DNA of 64,000 nucleotides, from NCBI GenBank assembly GCA_026261815.1, contig JAMPIT010000174.1, positions 14,570,001 through 14,634,000 of the forward strand. Reading direction: 5' to 3'. A program made the position numbers and the translations under genes. The notes beneath the pieces are model-generated. The model ran no database searches. It was not told where the DNA came from and worked only from the letters and a program-made list of their open reading frames with translations. Positions 13,401-28,400 of the stretch are shown piece by piece (the stretch's first letter is position 1; each line of letters starts with the position of its first letter). This stretch comes from Monarcha castaneiventris obscurior. Taxonomy: Eukaryota > Chordata > Aves > Passeriformes > Monarchidae.

Positions 13401-16400
13401 AAAACAAAATCAGAATACATATGTACTTAGATTATTGTAGTAAGCTTGGTCTTTAGATAAAAAGATGTCAAAATTGAAACTAACTGGTTTTAAGCACTTA
13501 AAATAGTCTAACATCCTTTACCTTATACAGCAAGCTATGATGTACTAATTTGCTTTAACTTTTTTTTAAACAGAAGATCAGACAGAGCTCAAATAAACTC
13601 AATGTAGTTCTGTGCCAGGTGCTTTCAGATGAGCCCACAGAAGGTTCTGGCTAATCCCCATGATCCACCAAGATCCCCAGAGAGAATGAACGAAGAATAG
13701 GGGAGAGCACCAACCAAAAACCACAAAAAAACCCCCAAACCCAAAACACAACCAAACGAGCAAAAAAACCCAAACCACCCAAAAAGAGATTTTGCTTTCC
13801 ATGAAAAACCACCTCAGCAATGCTGTACCATCCAGCACTCTACAAAAATGGCTGTTCTTGGTCTTAGAAGGGACCCTAAAAACAGATAGCAGGGTCTGCA
13901 AAATGTTAGTGGAGCTCATGAAAGCTCAAAGATGCTGTACAGATATAGATAAATAAAGAATAGCTTAAAGGCACTTTTAATATAGCCATTACTAGTAGTC
14001 CACACTAGATTCTACCTCATCTTTAACACATCTGTGTTCCAAACAGTTGTGGTAGTGTGCACAACAGCACAACTGCTTTACAACTGAAAAATAAAAGCAG
14101 AGACTAATGAGACATACTAAAAGAAACAGAGGTGTGTGGGGGAGGAAGAAATAGTTTGTGTTGAGTCACCTTGAGATACAACCCCCAGCACGGGGCTATC
14201 TTCTCTTGCCCAACAGAGTATCAACTACTCTAATTAAACAAAACATTGTAATAAATTATAAGGAAATATGACTACAGCTGCTAGTAAAAATCTGCAAAGT
14301 AAGTATTAAATCTGGAAAAAATCAGTTCTATCAAACAGGGAGGGAAAAGGCTGCAGTAACATAAGCAAGGCTGAAGAGTTTTATTGTGTTTATTATAAAG
14401 ATCAACTGGAACTGGAAAACAAACCTGAAGACTGTGTAGCTACCAAACTCTCATTTTGCTTTCTCCTCCTCCATCTCTGAAGGATATTCTTTCTTTAAAA
14501 GATCTTGCCTATCTTGATACAAACAGCAAATACATTCAATTACTTACACTACAGCCATCTGGTTTCTAACTCACAAAGATGTTTTTGAAGCGTCGGCAGA
14601 GAGTAACATGGAGACTGCCTCTCCCACCCAGGCCACCTGAGCCATCCCACAGGCATCAGCACACTGTGGAACTGGAAATGATGGAAACCTGAGATAGAGA
14701 GCAAAAGTGCTCTGGTGGCTCTGTTACCACCCACAGTGAGCTCCTCGTGCAGGTGTGGGGAGTCCCAGCAGAGATGAAACCAGTGGTTATGACCTGCAAA
14801 CTGGAGCTGGGCCAGCAGCCCAGCAGGGAGTGTGTGGTTGCACACAGGCTTTCACAGGTGTCTGTCTCGGGGCAGGTCCACGGGGAACAGCTCTCACAGA
14901 GCACATTTTAAGAAGCCAAAGCACAGAAACAGTGCTGAAACCAGACAGCTACAAAAAACCTGCAAACTGGGGGACACAGACCAGAGTGGTTTCTTATTTG
15001 TTTTGGAAGGGTGAACAAGCCCAGATCTGCACAGTTGAGTTGCAACACCTCTGCACTAATATTGGCACCATCAGTGCAGAGCACCACTGGGGCAAGCTGT
15101 GCTGTCATTCCCCATCTCTGGTCCTCCTCAAAAAGCTGTCACAAATTCTCATTATAAGCAATCTTTTACTTTTGCTAATGGGGGTGTCTTGTTAGCTCCC
15201 AGGCAGGACGAGGAGGAATCTGTGGGTTTAGATTCATTCTATCGCTCTAGAAAAACAAGCTAATGAACAGACAGTAGCAATGGTTGGCGAAGTTCATTCA
15301 GCAGTTCAGAGAATCTTTCCTTGGATCAGAAACATTTATACCTAATACTTCCCTTTGAAAGGTTTTCACAGAAATTCCTCTTCACCCCAAATACATCCAG
15401 CTCAGCTTTTTCACAGGAACATTAAGACCATTTCTCTAGAGAATAAATGTACCCTGGAGAAAACTGAAAATTGATTTTGAGAGTACTGAAAGCGACACGT
15501 TTTTTGTGAGCACCCAGCAGTGTTTCTTCACCCCTGCAGACAGCAGTGCACCATGTACAGCAACAGCTGTTTCCTTGAGATGGTCTTAAATCTGCACTGA
15601 GCTTTGGTAGCTGAAATTGATAAGAAGTGGCAAAACAAACTAAGTATCTCTTCTCACGGCTCATTAAAAGGAGTTTATGCAACCCTGGGTCAGTAACCAA
15701 ACTGCCTTTTCTTAAGATTAAATGCTCTTTCAAGTCTTACATGCAATGTCATTATTTAAATACAGTTTCAGATGACTTGCACTGTGTATCTAAAAAGCAG
15801 TAGTACGGCTATTTATCTGCTATCTTCTGCCTGCAATTAGTAATCTTTGTCATACAGGAACGGGGAGCGCAGAAATGCACAAACCAGGAAAAAAAAGCTG
15901 CACATAAATGGAGGGGAAAAAATCCCCCAACTTGTACTATATGGTGTTTTTTTCTCATCCTAAAAGAAGGAATCAATAGATTTACCACACCCTGTCAGCT
16001 TCATGCTTTGTTTTACTAAGGCATAAAGCAGCAGGGCGCTGAAAGGAAGTGCCCATGACAAAGCCCGTTGTTTAAAGGAAGTTAAAGACAGATAAAAATG
16101 CAAACTGAACTGTTACATCTTCCAGACTGAACTGTCTCATCTCCCTAACTCCCGCTGCAATGCTCACAAGCTCTGCTCTTTAACAAGGGCTGTGAGCCAG
16201 CCACGGTCTGGAGCCACTCCCTGCATTGCTCTGTCTGACCGCAGTGACTTTGTCTTGGACTTGGTTTGTTGTTCACACCTGGGAGACAGCAAAGAGCAAT
16301 AGCGGAGCCGACTCTCAGGCGTTCGTGAGCTCCCAACTCAGCGAGCAGGACCTGTGGCAGCCAACTCTCAGAAGTCTCTAAAGCAACTAAAGTGAGGATG

Positions 16401-19400
16401 GGAAGGGGGCTGCTGTCACAACCCTATCAAACAACCTGCTTCTCCAAGCTGAATATTTAGAGTTTAAAGGATTTAAAACAAGCAGACAGTGAACATTTCT
16501 CTCTTTCTGTAGGTGAGGTTGCTGTGCAACCAGCCTGATGAGAAGCACGGGCTTTGGAAATTAATCATGCTCACAATATTCTTTTGCTGCCTGTAACTCA
16601 CACGCCAGGGGAGCGATGAATAACACAGTTGCAAACCACAATAGTACGTGTGAAAGGAGGAGCATCTGACACACAAAGGGCTATCTGGCAGTTTACAAGA
16701 CCTGAGGGTAGAAGGCACCGAGAGAAATCTACAAACAGATATATTTTATCATGACAGATGAAGAAACACTGCTCATTTGAGATCCCACAGGCTGAAACTT
16801 TTTACTTAAATAATCTGTCTTCATGCCTCGGCTATGAGGCAGAGCACCCCACGGCAGAATCTGGTTCAATGCTCAAGCTCTGCTCCTCATTTCCCCTGCC
16901 AGCATCCTCACGCCCGTCGTTCCGAGCCTGGGCAGGTCATTTCCATTACAGCACGGCTGCTGTAGCCCTCAGCCTCATTTTAGGTACCTACATTAAAAGG
17001 TGGGCTGAGAAACAGTACAGTCCTTGTTTTCCGCTGAGACACACTCCTGTTTTGTAAACTATGGCATGATTTACTATTACACTATTATAAAATAGTTCAG
17101 CAACATTCAAAATGAGAATCAGGACTTACTCCCAATACACCCAACGCAACTGTAATAAAGACTTTCTCCAATCCCATAACCATAAACAAGTCAAACAGTG
17201 AGACTCAAACATATATAACAAAAGTATGTAGACACTGATTTTGCATTTCTGGTTTAGGATTTGTAAAAAAACCATAATCTAAACACTCACTTTTCATGCA
17301 GTAATGTGATTCTCAAAATCAGGTTATGATTCCCTAAATCAGGTTTCGAGATTTAAGGATACATAATGCATTTTTGGTTGTGGTTGCTTTTAAAACAACA
17401 CGTGAGCCTTTCAAGCACAATTCATCTGACCAAATACTCTGCTCACACTAGAAGTCAAGGTCACTAACTCTGATACTGGCACCTGAAGTTCACAGAATTG
17501 TTTAGGTTGGAAAAATTCTCTAAGATCATCAATTCCAACTCTTAGACCAGCACCTCCATGTTCACCACTAAACCACACCCCTAAGCACTACATTGGGATG
17601 TTTCTCCCCAACTCCATCACTATCTGGATGTTGAGGGTTCTGATCTGTCCAACTCTCAGAACCACAGCTGGAGCAGCTTGAAAAGAAAAAACTGGCTTCC
17701 ATCTGTCACAAACTGGGCACACCACATTCACATCCTCTTTTGACCATTATCCCTTCCTACACTAGACTTCCATATACAAACCATTTTCCCATCCCACAGG
17801 GATAATCTGAAGACATATTAAGGATAAGGTTTGATGAGCTCAAATGCTGTAGTGAAAAAACACACGGGGAATAAAAATAAAGCCCAAGGAAATACCTGTC
17901 TTAAAAGAAAATGCCCCAAACCTGTTTAAGAGACATTTGTACAATGCCCTCAAAGAGTCATAGAATATCCTGAGTTGGAAGGGACCCACAAGCCACTGAG
18001 TCCAACTCCTGATCCGGCACAGGACAGCCCCAAGAATCCCACCCTGTGCCTGAGAGCACCACCCATAACTACATGCTTTAATTTTTGGTCAGCCCTGAAT
18101 TGGTCAAGCAGTAGGAGTTGATGACCATTGTAGGTTCCTTCCAGCTGAAATAGTCTATTCTACTCTAAATTACTGCAGCAAGGACTCTCCATGTCATAAC
18201 AAAAACTAAGTTGCCTTTTGTACATTCATAGAACTGAGAAAATTGCAGCTGAAGCCAAAGTTCTGTGCTTTAGGACAGACAACTTCTCTGGAAGATACTA
18301 ACTAAATAATTACTTCACTGGCACAGACATATTTACAACCCTAATCCTATTATTCTCCTACTGTGGACAGTGTTTAACATAGTAAAAGACCTGTGGAACA
18401 GAATAACATCAAATTGGTCTTAGGGCTTTGCTTGGTGTTTTTTTGGTTGGTTGGGGTTTTTGCTTTGGTGGGATTTTTTTTATTTGGTTGGTTGTTTTTA
18501 TTTTTTCCAGGACCACTTCTAGGAAGAGGAAGTTATTACTTGCTTGATCTTTGCAGCATTTCATGTTTTCACAGAAGAAACAATTATATACGACATACTG
18601 TTCACTTACCCTGCTGTCTCTGTACACATCAAAAACAACTGAAAAGGAGAAAAAAAAGTTAATTATAAAAGATATACAATTTCACAGAAGATGTCTAAAT
18701 CTGAATAGATACTTGTGTACACAGCACAATCTGCAAAATCAATATGTCTAAAGAACTGCAAGCCAGAACTGGGTACATTTCTAAGAGAGAGCTGAAACAT
18801 TTCAAGAACTACTGTTAATGCACTGGGAAATGAGCTGCTGGGTTTTTCCATTTAATGCTGGTTTCTTCTGTTGATTTTTCCCTCAATGAAGAATATTTAA
18901 TAAACTCTAAGCCCAGAGAGCTTATCTTTGACATTACCCCTGTTTTGTTTACAGCAGAACAGAGACATTTCAGGGAAGGATCAAGACTCCATTGTGTTGG
19001 ACATTGCACAAACATTAAATAAGAGAAAGTTCCTGCTCCACAGACATTAGGATTTCAGCAGCTAACAAGACAAACAAGTTGTATGAACAAAGGGGTTGGT
19101 GCAGTGAAATGGCCATGTTTGATGTCACCCAGAGCAGACACAGCACACCTAATTAATATCAACAACTCCTTCAAACAACCCCGTTACTACTCAGTGACTG
19201 ACTCAAAGCTGCCTTGCCTGGCTCCACTGTTGTTCCTCCCCTTGGCTTAATTAAACATCACTCTCTATATGCAGCTTTCCATCAGCTTCTGTTCTGTATG
19301 GTTAAACAAACCTTTGGGTTGTCTTTCTATTGAGCTAGGGAATCAACAGGGAAGCATTCAGGCACGGCCACATGTAAAAGCTGTACCAGCTTAGCAGGAA

Positions 19401-22400
19401 GAAAGGGAGAAAAAAAAACATTAAGAAAAGCCTCAGACAAATGCTGTGTTGTTACTTCCTTCACTAATAAGGGAATATTTCAGCTAAGAGATTTTCCAAT
19501 ACATGTGGGTAAACTAAACTCAGGATATGACTGCAGAACACTTGAGTCTCAGGAAGCTGCCTGTCAGGGATGTTGACCGATCACATCCATGCAAGTAAAG
19601 CTTAATCTGACATTTCATGTGAAGCTGGCTGAGCTAAGGGGAAACCACAACTCCAAAAGCCAAAGCCAGGTTTTTACCATGCAGCCTAAAAATCCACACA
19701 GCTTTTGCACAAGCTCGGTTGCATCAATGTAAAAGTCACTCCAGGATTAAGTGCTCCATTTTCCCAGGAAGGCAAGCCCTCAGTGGCTAAGCCAGTCACC
19801 AACGCAAAGGGGAGAACAGGAACCCCAGGATTTCTTCTCCAGCTGTTCAACTGAACTTAGTGCCTGTACCACATCCTGTCCTTAGTCATATCCCAAAGAT
19901 ATCCCTTGCATCTGAGGGTTTCTATAGTGAGGCCTGTCAGCTTACAGCAAACCCATGCCAACCACTGAAGCTAATGGTATTTACTGGGATTCACAGCTGG
20001 AATTCAGACCGATTGCACACTGATAACTGGTTCAGGACACTCACAAACACTGAACGAAAAGAAAACCTGAACTGTTCCCTCTCCTTAGGGATCACCTCAG
20101 AGCAGGACTGTCCCGTGCCAGTGAGACTGTAGTGAAACTTCACCAGAAACTACTCAAAACAGAGGGAAAGCCAAAGCCCAGCTCTGCAGTATTAACACCT
20201 CCAGAGCACTGCTCTTACTGGGCTCTTATCAAAAGTATTTAGAAGGTTCTAACATAATTTAGAAGTATTTATAAAGCATTCACCCATCTGTTATCCTACT
20301 GCTCTGACTCTGCAATGCTTCAGCTGCTCTGACTCAACTCTTCCATCTGGAGATGCTACCAGACCAACTGGAAAAAGCAGAGCAAATAGCATCAAAATCC
20401 CCAACGAAACAAGAAGTCAGGAAAAAAGCTGTAATACCTTTCCTTTTAAAAGCAAACAAACAAGCAAACCCAGATTTTTATTGTTAACAACACATATGCT
20501 ACCAGGCAGTGGATCAAGGGAGATGATGGGGGAATAAATGAAATGTGGTTAAAAAAAACCACCCACAAAAACCCAGAAAACATTTTCTGTGTGGCATTTC
20601 TCTGCAGATGGACCAGCACTTAGTGCCTAAGAATAAAAGGTTAACAAACCTTCATCCCAGAAGGTTGCCCTGAAACCTCCTGTTTCCTCAAGGCATCTCA
20701 GATGGCATCCTTTATATAAGATGACATTTCAGACCTTTCAGTTCACCAGACAGCCATTTCAGAGCCTAAATCTAGGCATCAATTTCCAAAAATAGTGTGC
20801 TGAATTCTTATCTATCAGGTGATCACATACCAGCTAAAATTACATTGGAACACAGAGGAAAATTAAAAGGCAGTAATCAGAATGCCAGATCTGTATGACT
20901 GATCTTACTTCAAAATGTAAGGCTATGGACTTAGTAAATTAGTGTACTGATTCCACTGGTCTTCTCCAAGCAGCAGTCCATGACAACTCTTCTGGACTGA
21001 AATAAAGAAGCTCTGCAGAATCAAATTATTAAGAATTTTAATATAAAGAGACGAGCACTTGAAGGTACCTTTTTCAGACAGTCAGAAAGGACAGATCTAT
21101 TTGACTGCTCTGGTGGCTCAGTAAAACAATTAATCATGTTAAAAACCCACCTACGGGTTGAATTTTCAAAACTTTAGAGATGACAATAAAACTGCCAGAA
21201 AATTCTTATGTTTTATGGATTTTATTAAGCTGAGGTTTGGTCCACGCCAGACCTGATTTAAATTTCTTCATCATGTTTTTCACCACTATTGATCACCCAT
21301 CACAATGCAACACTATTCAATTCTCACTAAACCATGTTAGAAAACTGTTTCAAATCAAATTTGCAAAGGACTTCACATTTAAAGAACAAGACAATTTACT
21401 TGGGCTGATTAGATGTATCAAATACTGTGGCTTTTATTCAAAGGTTTCAGCACCTAACCTGGTGTGCATTGATATTTTAGGAGAAATAATTAAAACTTCT
21501 TGAAAAGAAACTTAAAAATCCTTTATTCAAGGAATACATCAATAATTCAGCAGCAAACATCTGACAACATCTTTATAAACAAGTATTCTTCTTACTAAAT
21601 GCCTTTTGTCAAGGATCCCCTACCTCACTTTTCTGGTATAAAAATTATTTTCAAGTATAAGGGGGAAAAGCCTTAAAAAAAAGAAAGTTATTATGCCTTC
21701 TGAAGGGATTTTTCCCTTTTTTTTTGTGTTTTCTTGAAGAGCTCCAGCCTATTCATTCAGGATTTTTCTGTTGCCAATGTAATTCCAAGCCTTTGCTGCT
21801 CCACGTGCTGTAACCACAAGAGCTTTCACATTCTCTCCAAGTTAAAGAGAACCAAGCCCTGTGAAAGCAACAGTTATGAAGAGAGAGATGCATACCCACA
21901 GATATCATCAAGATACTTACAGTCTTCATCCAAGAATTTATACTGTATGTGTTTCTTGAAAAATTCATGTATGGATCTACAGATCTCCTCATGTTGCTTA
22001 GAGATATGATCGTAGTACTGGGTGTAGTCCCTCTGTGATATACCTGTTAATAATTTCAGTTAATTGTCATTATGAAGAGCTCTAGGCATGCAAAAAACCC
22101 AACCAGAAAAATAACATTTATCAGACACAGAAGATGGGGTTTTCCCAAGTTTCTACCATTATCAGTGACTTACTGTCTGGCTTTATTCTGCTATGCTTAA
22201 AGTACTTCCATTAGGAATCTCTTCCTTGAACAGCTCTGTTCTACAGTTTGTGAACATCACTTTCTGTGTACATGCTTTGACTATTTTAAAGTAAAATTCA
22301 GGAGGAACCTTTGCCTGGCTGTTAAGTTTCCAGCTCCTGTCTTTTCCTTTCAGTTTTATTCCCTTTGGTTACTGTGGTCAAAAACCTTGTTCTGCACATC

Positions 22401-25400
22401 ACATGTAGGGATCACAATTTGGAAATTTGAATGAAATGCCAGGGGTGGAAGCTAAGCTTGCACATTAGCAAAGATGATAGATCCTTGGATACCACAGATT
22501 CTCATTTAACTGATTTTTTTAAGTGTGCCTGTTTGATAAGGCACTACAGGTAAAACCTGAAACCCCAAAATCAGTGAGATGGCATGCAGGCCAGTACCTT
22601 AGTGCTCCCATTTGCTCTCTCAAGGGCTTTCTTGCCTATGTGACACTAGACAAAACAACCATCCTACAAGTTCTTAATTTCACATATTTGTCTACAAGAC
22701 ACTGGTTTAAAATTACATCAACAGGATTATACACTTGCACGCATCTTGAGTGACAAGAGTTCTCACACAGGATGTGTCAACATAAAACATTGCAATACCC
22801 TGCTCGACAAATGTCAAATCCAAGACCTGCCCCATAACTGCAGAATGAGTAATTCAGGCTATTTACATACAAAAAGAGACAGAATTCCCCAAGGAAGACG
22901 TATCAGTGACGTTAGTTTGCTGTTTTAACCATATACAAAACATGGAGTTTTACTGTAAGACAATGCTGACTACCTCCAAAGATGTGCTCTTTCTAAAAAA
23001 GTTCATATAAAAACTTTATGATGTCAGTGGAACTTTGAATTTTTAATACCACTGCAAAGCTTAACTTGAGCCTAAAAAACAACCCAAGAGATGATGGCAT
23101 CTCAGGGGATGCAGATGTGTAACTGGAAAATCCTTCACTATACTGCAAGTATCACTCCTCAGTTTGACTGACAGGCTTATTAATTTTAAGAGCATGGGAA
23201 CTGGGAACATATTGTGAAAAATCTTGGAACTACCTTCTGAAATGCAGCTGGAGTGCTAGCTAAAAAAAAAAAAAAATCCCATATTGGCAGATCTACTAGG
23301 TTTTAAAACCTAGTCATGAAATGCACAGAGTGCTTAATTATCCAGTGTACAAATGCTTTGAGGTATTTGAAAGTAAATATTACTTTATATATATATATAT
23401 ATAAATATGTTGTATAATAAATCTACATTCAAATGTTTTACAGGTTATTACAGCAATGTGTATCTCTGGCAGGTGTGGTGTTCCAGCATCACAGAATGGG
23501 ACAGGATTCAGGTCTTCTCCCTTCAAAAAGCTCTGTCAGGAGCCATTAAGCAATACTGACTTAATACTGACTTAATGGGAGACCTCTGGTGTTAGGAAGA
23601 TAAACTGTGTTACAGAGAGCTGTAATACACTTGCAACTGGCATAAATGAAGAGAAAATGGAAAGATGAGCTCATGAATTTGTAGGCATGAGAGAGGCAAA
23701 GTGAGCAAACCTGGTTTTATCCTAAAGCAAAAAAAAAAAATCACCTTCCTTCCTGTAAAGTCTGGATTTGCTCCATCACTGCTAAAACATTTCCTTGTTA
23801 AAAGAGTTCAGGCAGAATGATTCAACCTTGTTAAGAACAAATGTGCACTAATCCTGTGCTATTTGAGTTTCTGTTCATCTCTAAGGATTTCATGGTAGAC
23901 CACACCAAAACCAAACTCCAGAGTAGTACTTAGCCTGAAATTAAACCCCTCAATTCAAGCACCTCTATGTGCACTAGGTATCTCATTTTTTGCTATAGTC
24001 AGCAGGGAATAGTCAACACAACCAGAGGAGTAAAACTTAGTTAAATTTTTAGTTAAACCGTCAATTACCCTAAACTTATCCTACTCAGCTGCCTACAACA
24101 CATGCTCTAGCACAATCTGCCTGCTCTCCAGCTGCCAGAGGTCTCCCAATGCACCCACCAGCTCTGTGGATGCTGTGGATGGATACCCTGGCTCTTCAGT
24201 GCCACTTGAAATGTTTTACATTTAGGATTCTGCACCTGAGCAACAGAACAACAGGTTCTAACTAAGCTACACTGAATTTAATATAAACTCAAGACACTTC
24301 CCAGACCTGTGGAGATGTTCTGACCTCCCCAGCTTTCTGCATATAATATCCATATGGGGTCATGTATTTGCAGCACAAAACACAACTGCCTCTGTATTCA
24401 TTCTGCAAGTTGGAGATTATGTAATTTGCTCATGAATATAAAAGAATCACTCACAAAACTGCCTTCGGGTGAAGTTTCTGAATTAACAATGAAATTAAGA
24501 ATATTGCCACTGTAACAGTGAGCATGCTGTGCTATCAGGCTTTCAAATACAGTGGAAAGTGAGATGTGGCAAACCACATTTTAAATTACAGAGAGAATAA
24601 ACCATTAATTTCAGAAATGAGGTGTGAAAAGAAAGAACTCTCTTCAGACTTAGCTCTCATTGAAGAAAGCAGAGAAACTCCTCAAAACTTCATCCAATAT
24701 TTTTTTTTTTTTAGAAATTCCTTACCTAAAAGCTTGTTTTCCTTAACAAAGCATCTAAATTCTGCACCAGGGATTAGTTCACACCATTTGCGAAGAACAA
24801 GCTGTGGAGGAAAAACAAATGAGAAAGAATTGTTTCAGAAAAGTAACAGCATCCTTTTGTCAACAGGTCTGCCTTTTAGAGCTGCAGTTTTGCTGTAATG
24901 ATAAAATGACCACTGGAAAAAAAACAAAACAAAAGAAAACAAAAAGAAAACAAAAGAAAACAAAACAAACTGCAGTTCACATAATCATCTCTGCAAATAT
25001 TTCAAAGCAATTAGATTTAATATTAATTTCAGAGAATCACAGAATGCTTTCAGTTGGATGGCATCTCTAAAGACCATATAGTCTAAACTAGCCTGAAGCA
25101 GAAAGGTTCAGATTGGACGTTAAGAAACCATGAGGACTGTCAAACATTGGAAGAGCTCCCTTACAGAGGTTGTGCAGCCTCCACCCACTGAGGTTTTCAC
25201 ACCAGATTTTATAAAATGCCATGCAAGACAGTTATGATCTCATTCCTTACCCAGCTTTGAGCATGAGGATGGACTAGACACCTCCCAAGGCTCCTTCCCA
25301 CCTTAATTATCTTATGCTCTTCCACTTTGTACAGTATTTGTAACTGTGAAATCATTTATGAAACAACTTCCAAGTTACATTAATGATAAAGCATGGAAAA

Positions 25401-28400
25401 TAAAAACCCTGCTGTACAACACAACAAATCTGTCACGGAATTGACAGAAAGTTGCTCCCTAGTCAAAGGAGCTGATGAGCAGAATTAAATTTATCCAAAT
25501 CAACATCTATTCTGGTACACACCCAAGCAGAATCCTGTGACGCCTTTGAAGGCGCAAACCAGTTAAAATAAGGACACAGGATAGAAATAGAAAGCAAACT
25601 ATTATAGTCAATAGGACAGACTGCCTGGGAATTAAAGCATCTCTCTGGCACTTTCTCAAGTCTCTTGCATTTCCTAAGCTGAAATATTCAGAAGGATCCA
25701 TGTTTTTGAAGGCCCCAGTTACTGCTACTGGGTGCTGGAAACTCCCAACACCTTTAAACTGCAGCAGAAAGCTTCAGTAACCAGAGGTGACATTCCTAAC
25801 TACAGTGTAAACATGAAACTCTTTGTTCCAACTTTCAGATGTCCTGTATCTTTAAAGCACACTTGATAGTGCTTTGAAATAAGACAAAGGTTCATTCACT
25901 TTTCAAAAGCTCTTTAAGCCCACAGCATGATGACAAATGTTATATTTACATAAAACTATTATTAGAGATATGACTAGATGTTACCATAAGAGAAGCAGCT
26001 CCACATTAACAGTTTAAAGCATCTCTAGCTGGACATTTTGATGTGGTAACAAACATAGGAAACAAGATGTGACAGACCAGTTCAGGATGTCCCCAGGCAC
26101 TGCAGCAAGTCTCACCCTTGGTAACCTCAGTGTGATGTTCACAAGCAGCTCACCATCAAGAATATATGACTTTGAGCTACTGAACTTGTCCTTCCTGTCA
26201 AAACCTGACAGATGTGAGAGGACATTGCAAGAAAGCTTCTCAAGTCTGCACTTTAGCTCACCTGATCTGCAATTAAATGAACTTCTCATGACCTGCAGTG
26301 CTGAACCAGACTTCCCCTCATACCAACATGAATAAAACAAACATAACACATTTTATGGACACAAACCCAAGCACAAATGTCACCCAGTCTGTGAACAATT
26401 CTTTTAAATTAGAAATCATGCAAGGAGTCCTACCTCGTAGTTCAAGGAAGGATCAGGGGAATCATCAGTACAGTGAATAAATCTAGAAAAATAAGGCACA
26501 GGTTTCAGAATCTGCTCCACATGTAAGATTTTAGCCATAGTGAGAAAAATAACCCCAAATGGTGAAACATAAAAATTACTGTTAAATTATTTCCAATATG
26601 TACAAAACAAGTAAAGGCAATACATCAACAACAACCCTCCTTTTAACAATTATTGGGGAAAAAAAAACCTCACCTGTTTTCTTCTAGTGCAACTTGGAAG
26701 CACTTAAATCTGGACAGGGATGTGTCCAAAATGTGAGTATTTACTCACTGTTGATTTATTTCTGTTTGAATCAACAGTGCTGCTCCTTTCCCTTTATATT
26801 GTTATGTTGGTATAACTGAATTCTCAAAAAACCCAACAAACTTGAGCAATCTAATCCAGTTTCACTGCAGCATGTTTTTTTCCCAAGTACTTTTAATGTT
26901 TAACTTCCCAAACCACACAACAGAGACACATCATCATGCCTTACAGCAGTTCATTTCCATGAATAAAGGACACAAAACAGCACTGTTGCTCAGCACTTCT
27001 GATTCCATAGTATGGCATCTTTCTAAATTAAGAGCCTTAACAAATACTCTTACAAATCTCTGGAGAGTGGGAATAAACAAAACGATTTCCATAACTGCAA
27101 GCAGATGTCAAGGTTTTGTCCCTTGTGAGTAGCTGACTCTGTGGGTCTCCTTTCAGGAACTAGCAAGAATGGAGGCAGTCATAAGCCAAGTCAACTTCCA
27201 TGTGCCTTTTTGTCATTTTACAGTAAATCTCTCAATAGATTCTGTAACTTTCAGATGGAATTCACAAAAGAACATGAGTTTTCCTTTGAATTCTACTCCC
27301 TGAGCTTATTGGCAATAAACTACTCGGAAGCACAGAACTGTGTCAAGGGTTACTGTTGAGCAATAGTCCTAAATGCAATGTTTATAGGATCTCCCTTTGG
27401 CGGTGGATTTCATTCAGCAACCCAAAAGTCTCACATAAACATTGCATTTTTAAGACATGGCTGCCCAGCCTTCGGTTTGAAGTGAAGAGCTATCGTAAGA
27501 GTTCATTCTGTATGCTGCCAGCAGAAATAAATTTCACACATTTTAGTTTAGACTTTAATATCCACAACACACAGAAAAAGTAGGGCAATACAGGCAGGCT
27601 TTCCAAAAGCACAGTGATCAAACACATCATATTTATATCTGTAAGCCTGTGTAAACAGATAACATCCTTCAACTACGGTTTGGATTCCCCGCAATTTAAG
27701 ATCTGTCAAGGCAACAGAAACAAACCCATGAGAGCTCACAGTTTTGCTAGACTCAAAATTCCTCCCTTACTAGAGTATATGCCTATCATGCTGAAGAAAA
27801 TATCCCACACACACACAAAGCCAATAATAAACTGTATCTATAAAGGCAGCTGAAGTCGAGCACATGGATTTTACAGTCCCTGCACATGAGGACCTGTATT
27901 ACCTCTCACAGATTCCATATCTGAGCTCGGGGTACCTGCAAACTGCTTCATTCCAATAACACCCATTCTTTTCCTGCAGTCAAAAAAACCCAGCCTTATA
28001 ATCAAAATTATTCCCCAACTCAACCCTCAAATATTTTGGGTAAGAGCTATGTGGGGAAGGATGGTTCCTCTTTCCTTGTAAGTCAGAAAATGAAATCAGG
28101 TGCCATGCCAAGCCCCACAGACTGTGCAGGTATTGCTGCCAAATCAAGCAAACAGGCAAAATGACAAATACAGGCAAAAATACTGCTAGTCACAGTAAGG
28201 ATATTTTTCTTGAGCCTTAATGCCAGAGGACTGAGTACAAATGAGGAAAAAATGGGAGAACACAGTGGAATACAAAACAAACTCACGTGTCTGTAATCTA
28301 ATTTCCCTTCTAAATATTATGAGTTTTCATTGACAAAAGACCACCTCTATTTGGGGGTAAATTTTGGGCAACTTGAGGCTGCAATTTTATATTTTTTACC

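Larger units (their letters stand above)
13344..18609 (-). other. CDC123 intron 10
   Basis: This 5.3 kb intron holds an (AAAAC)n run at 13386-13409 just past exon 11, an A/C-rich tract at about 13700-13785, three CR1 pieces at 17.5-18.2 kb, and a G/T-rich tract at about 18425-18505 close to exon 10. Nothing else was recognised, including in the gene-free 13.8-17.4 kb part. Confidence 0.55.

Noticed and set aside
14755..15195. Plus-strand 146-codon open frame
   Set aside because: It is antisense in CDC123 intron 10, with no family resemblance and no splice sites suggesting an exon.
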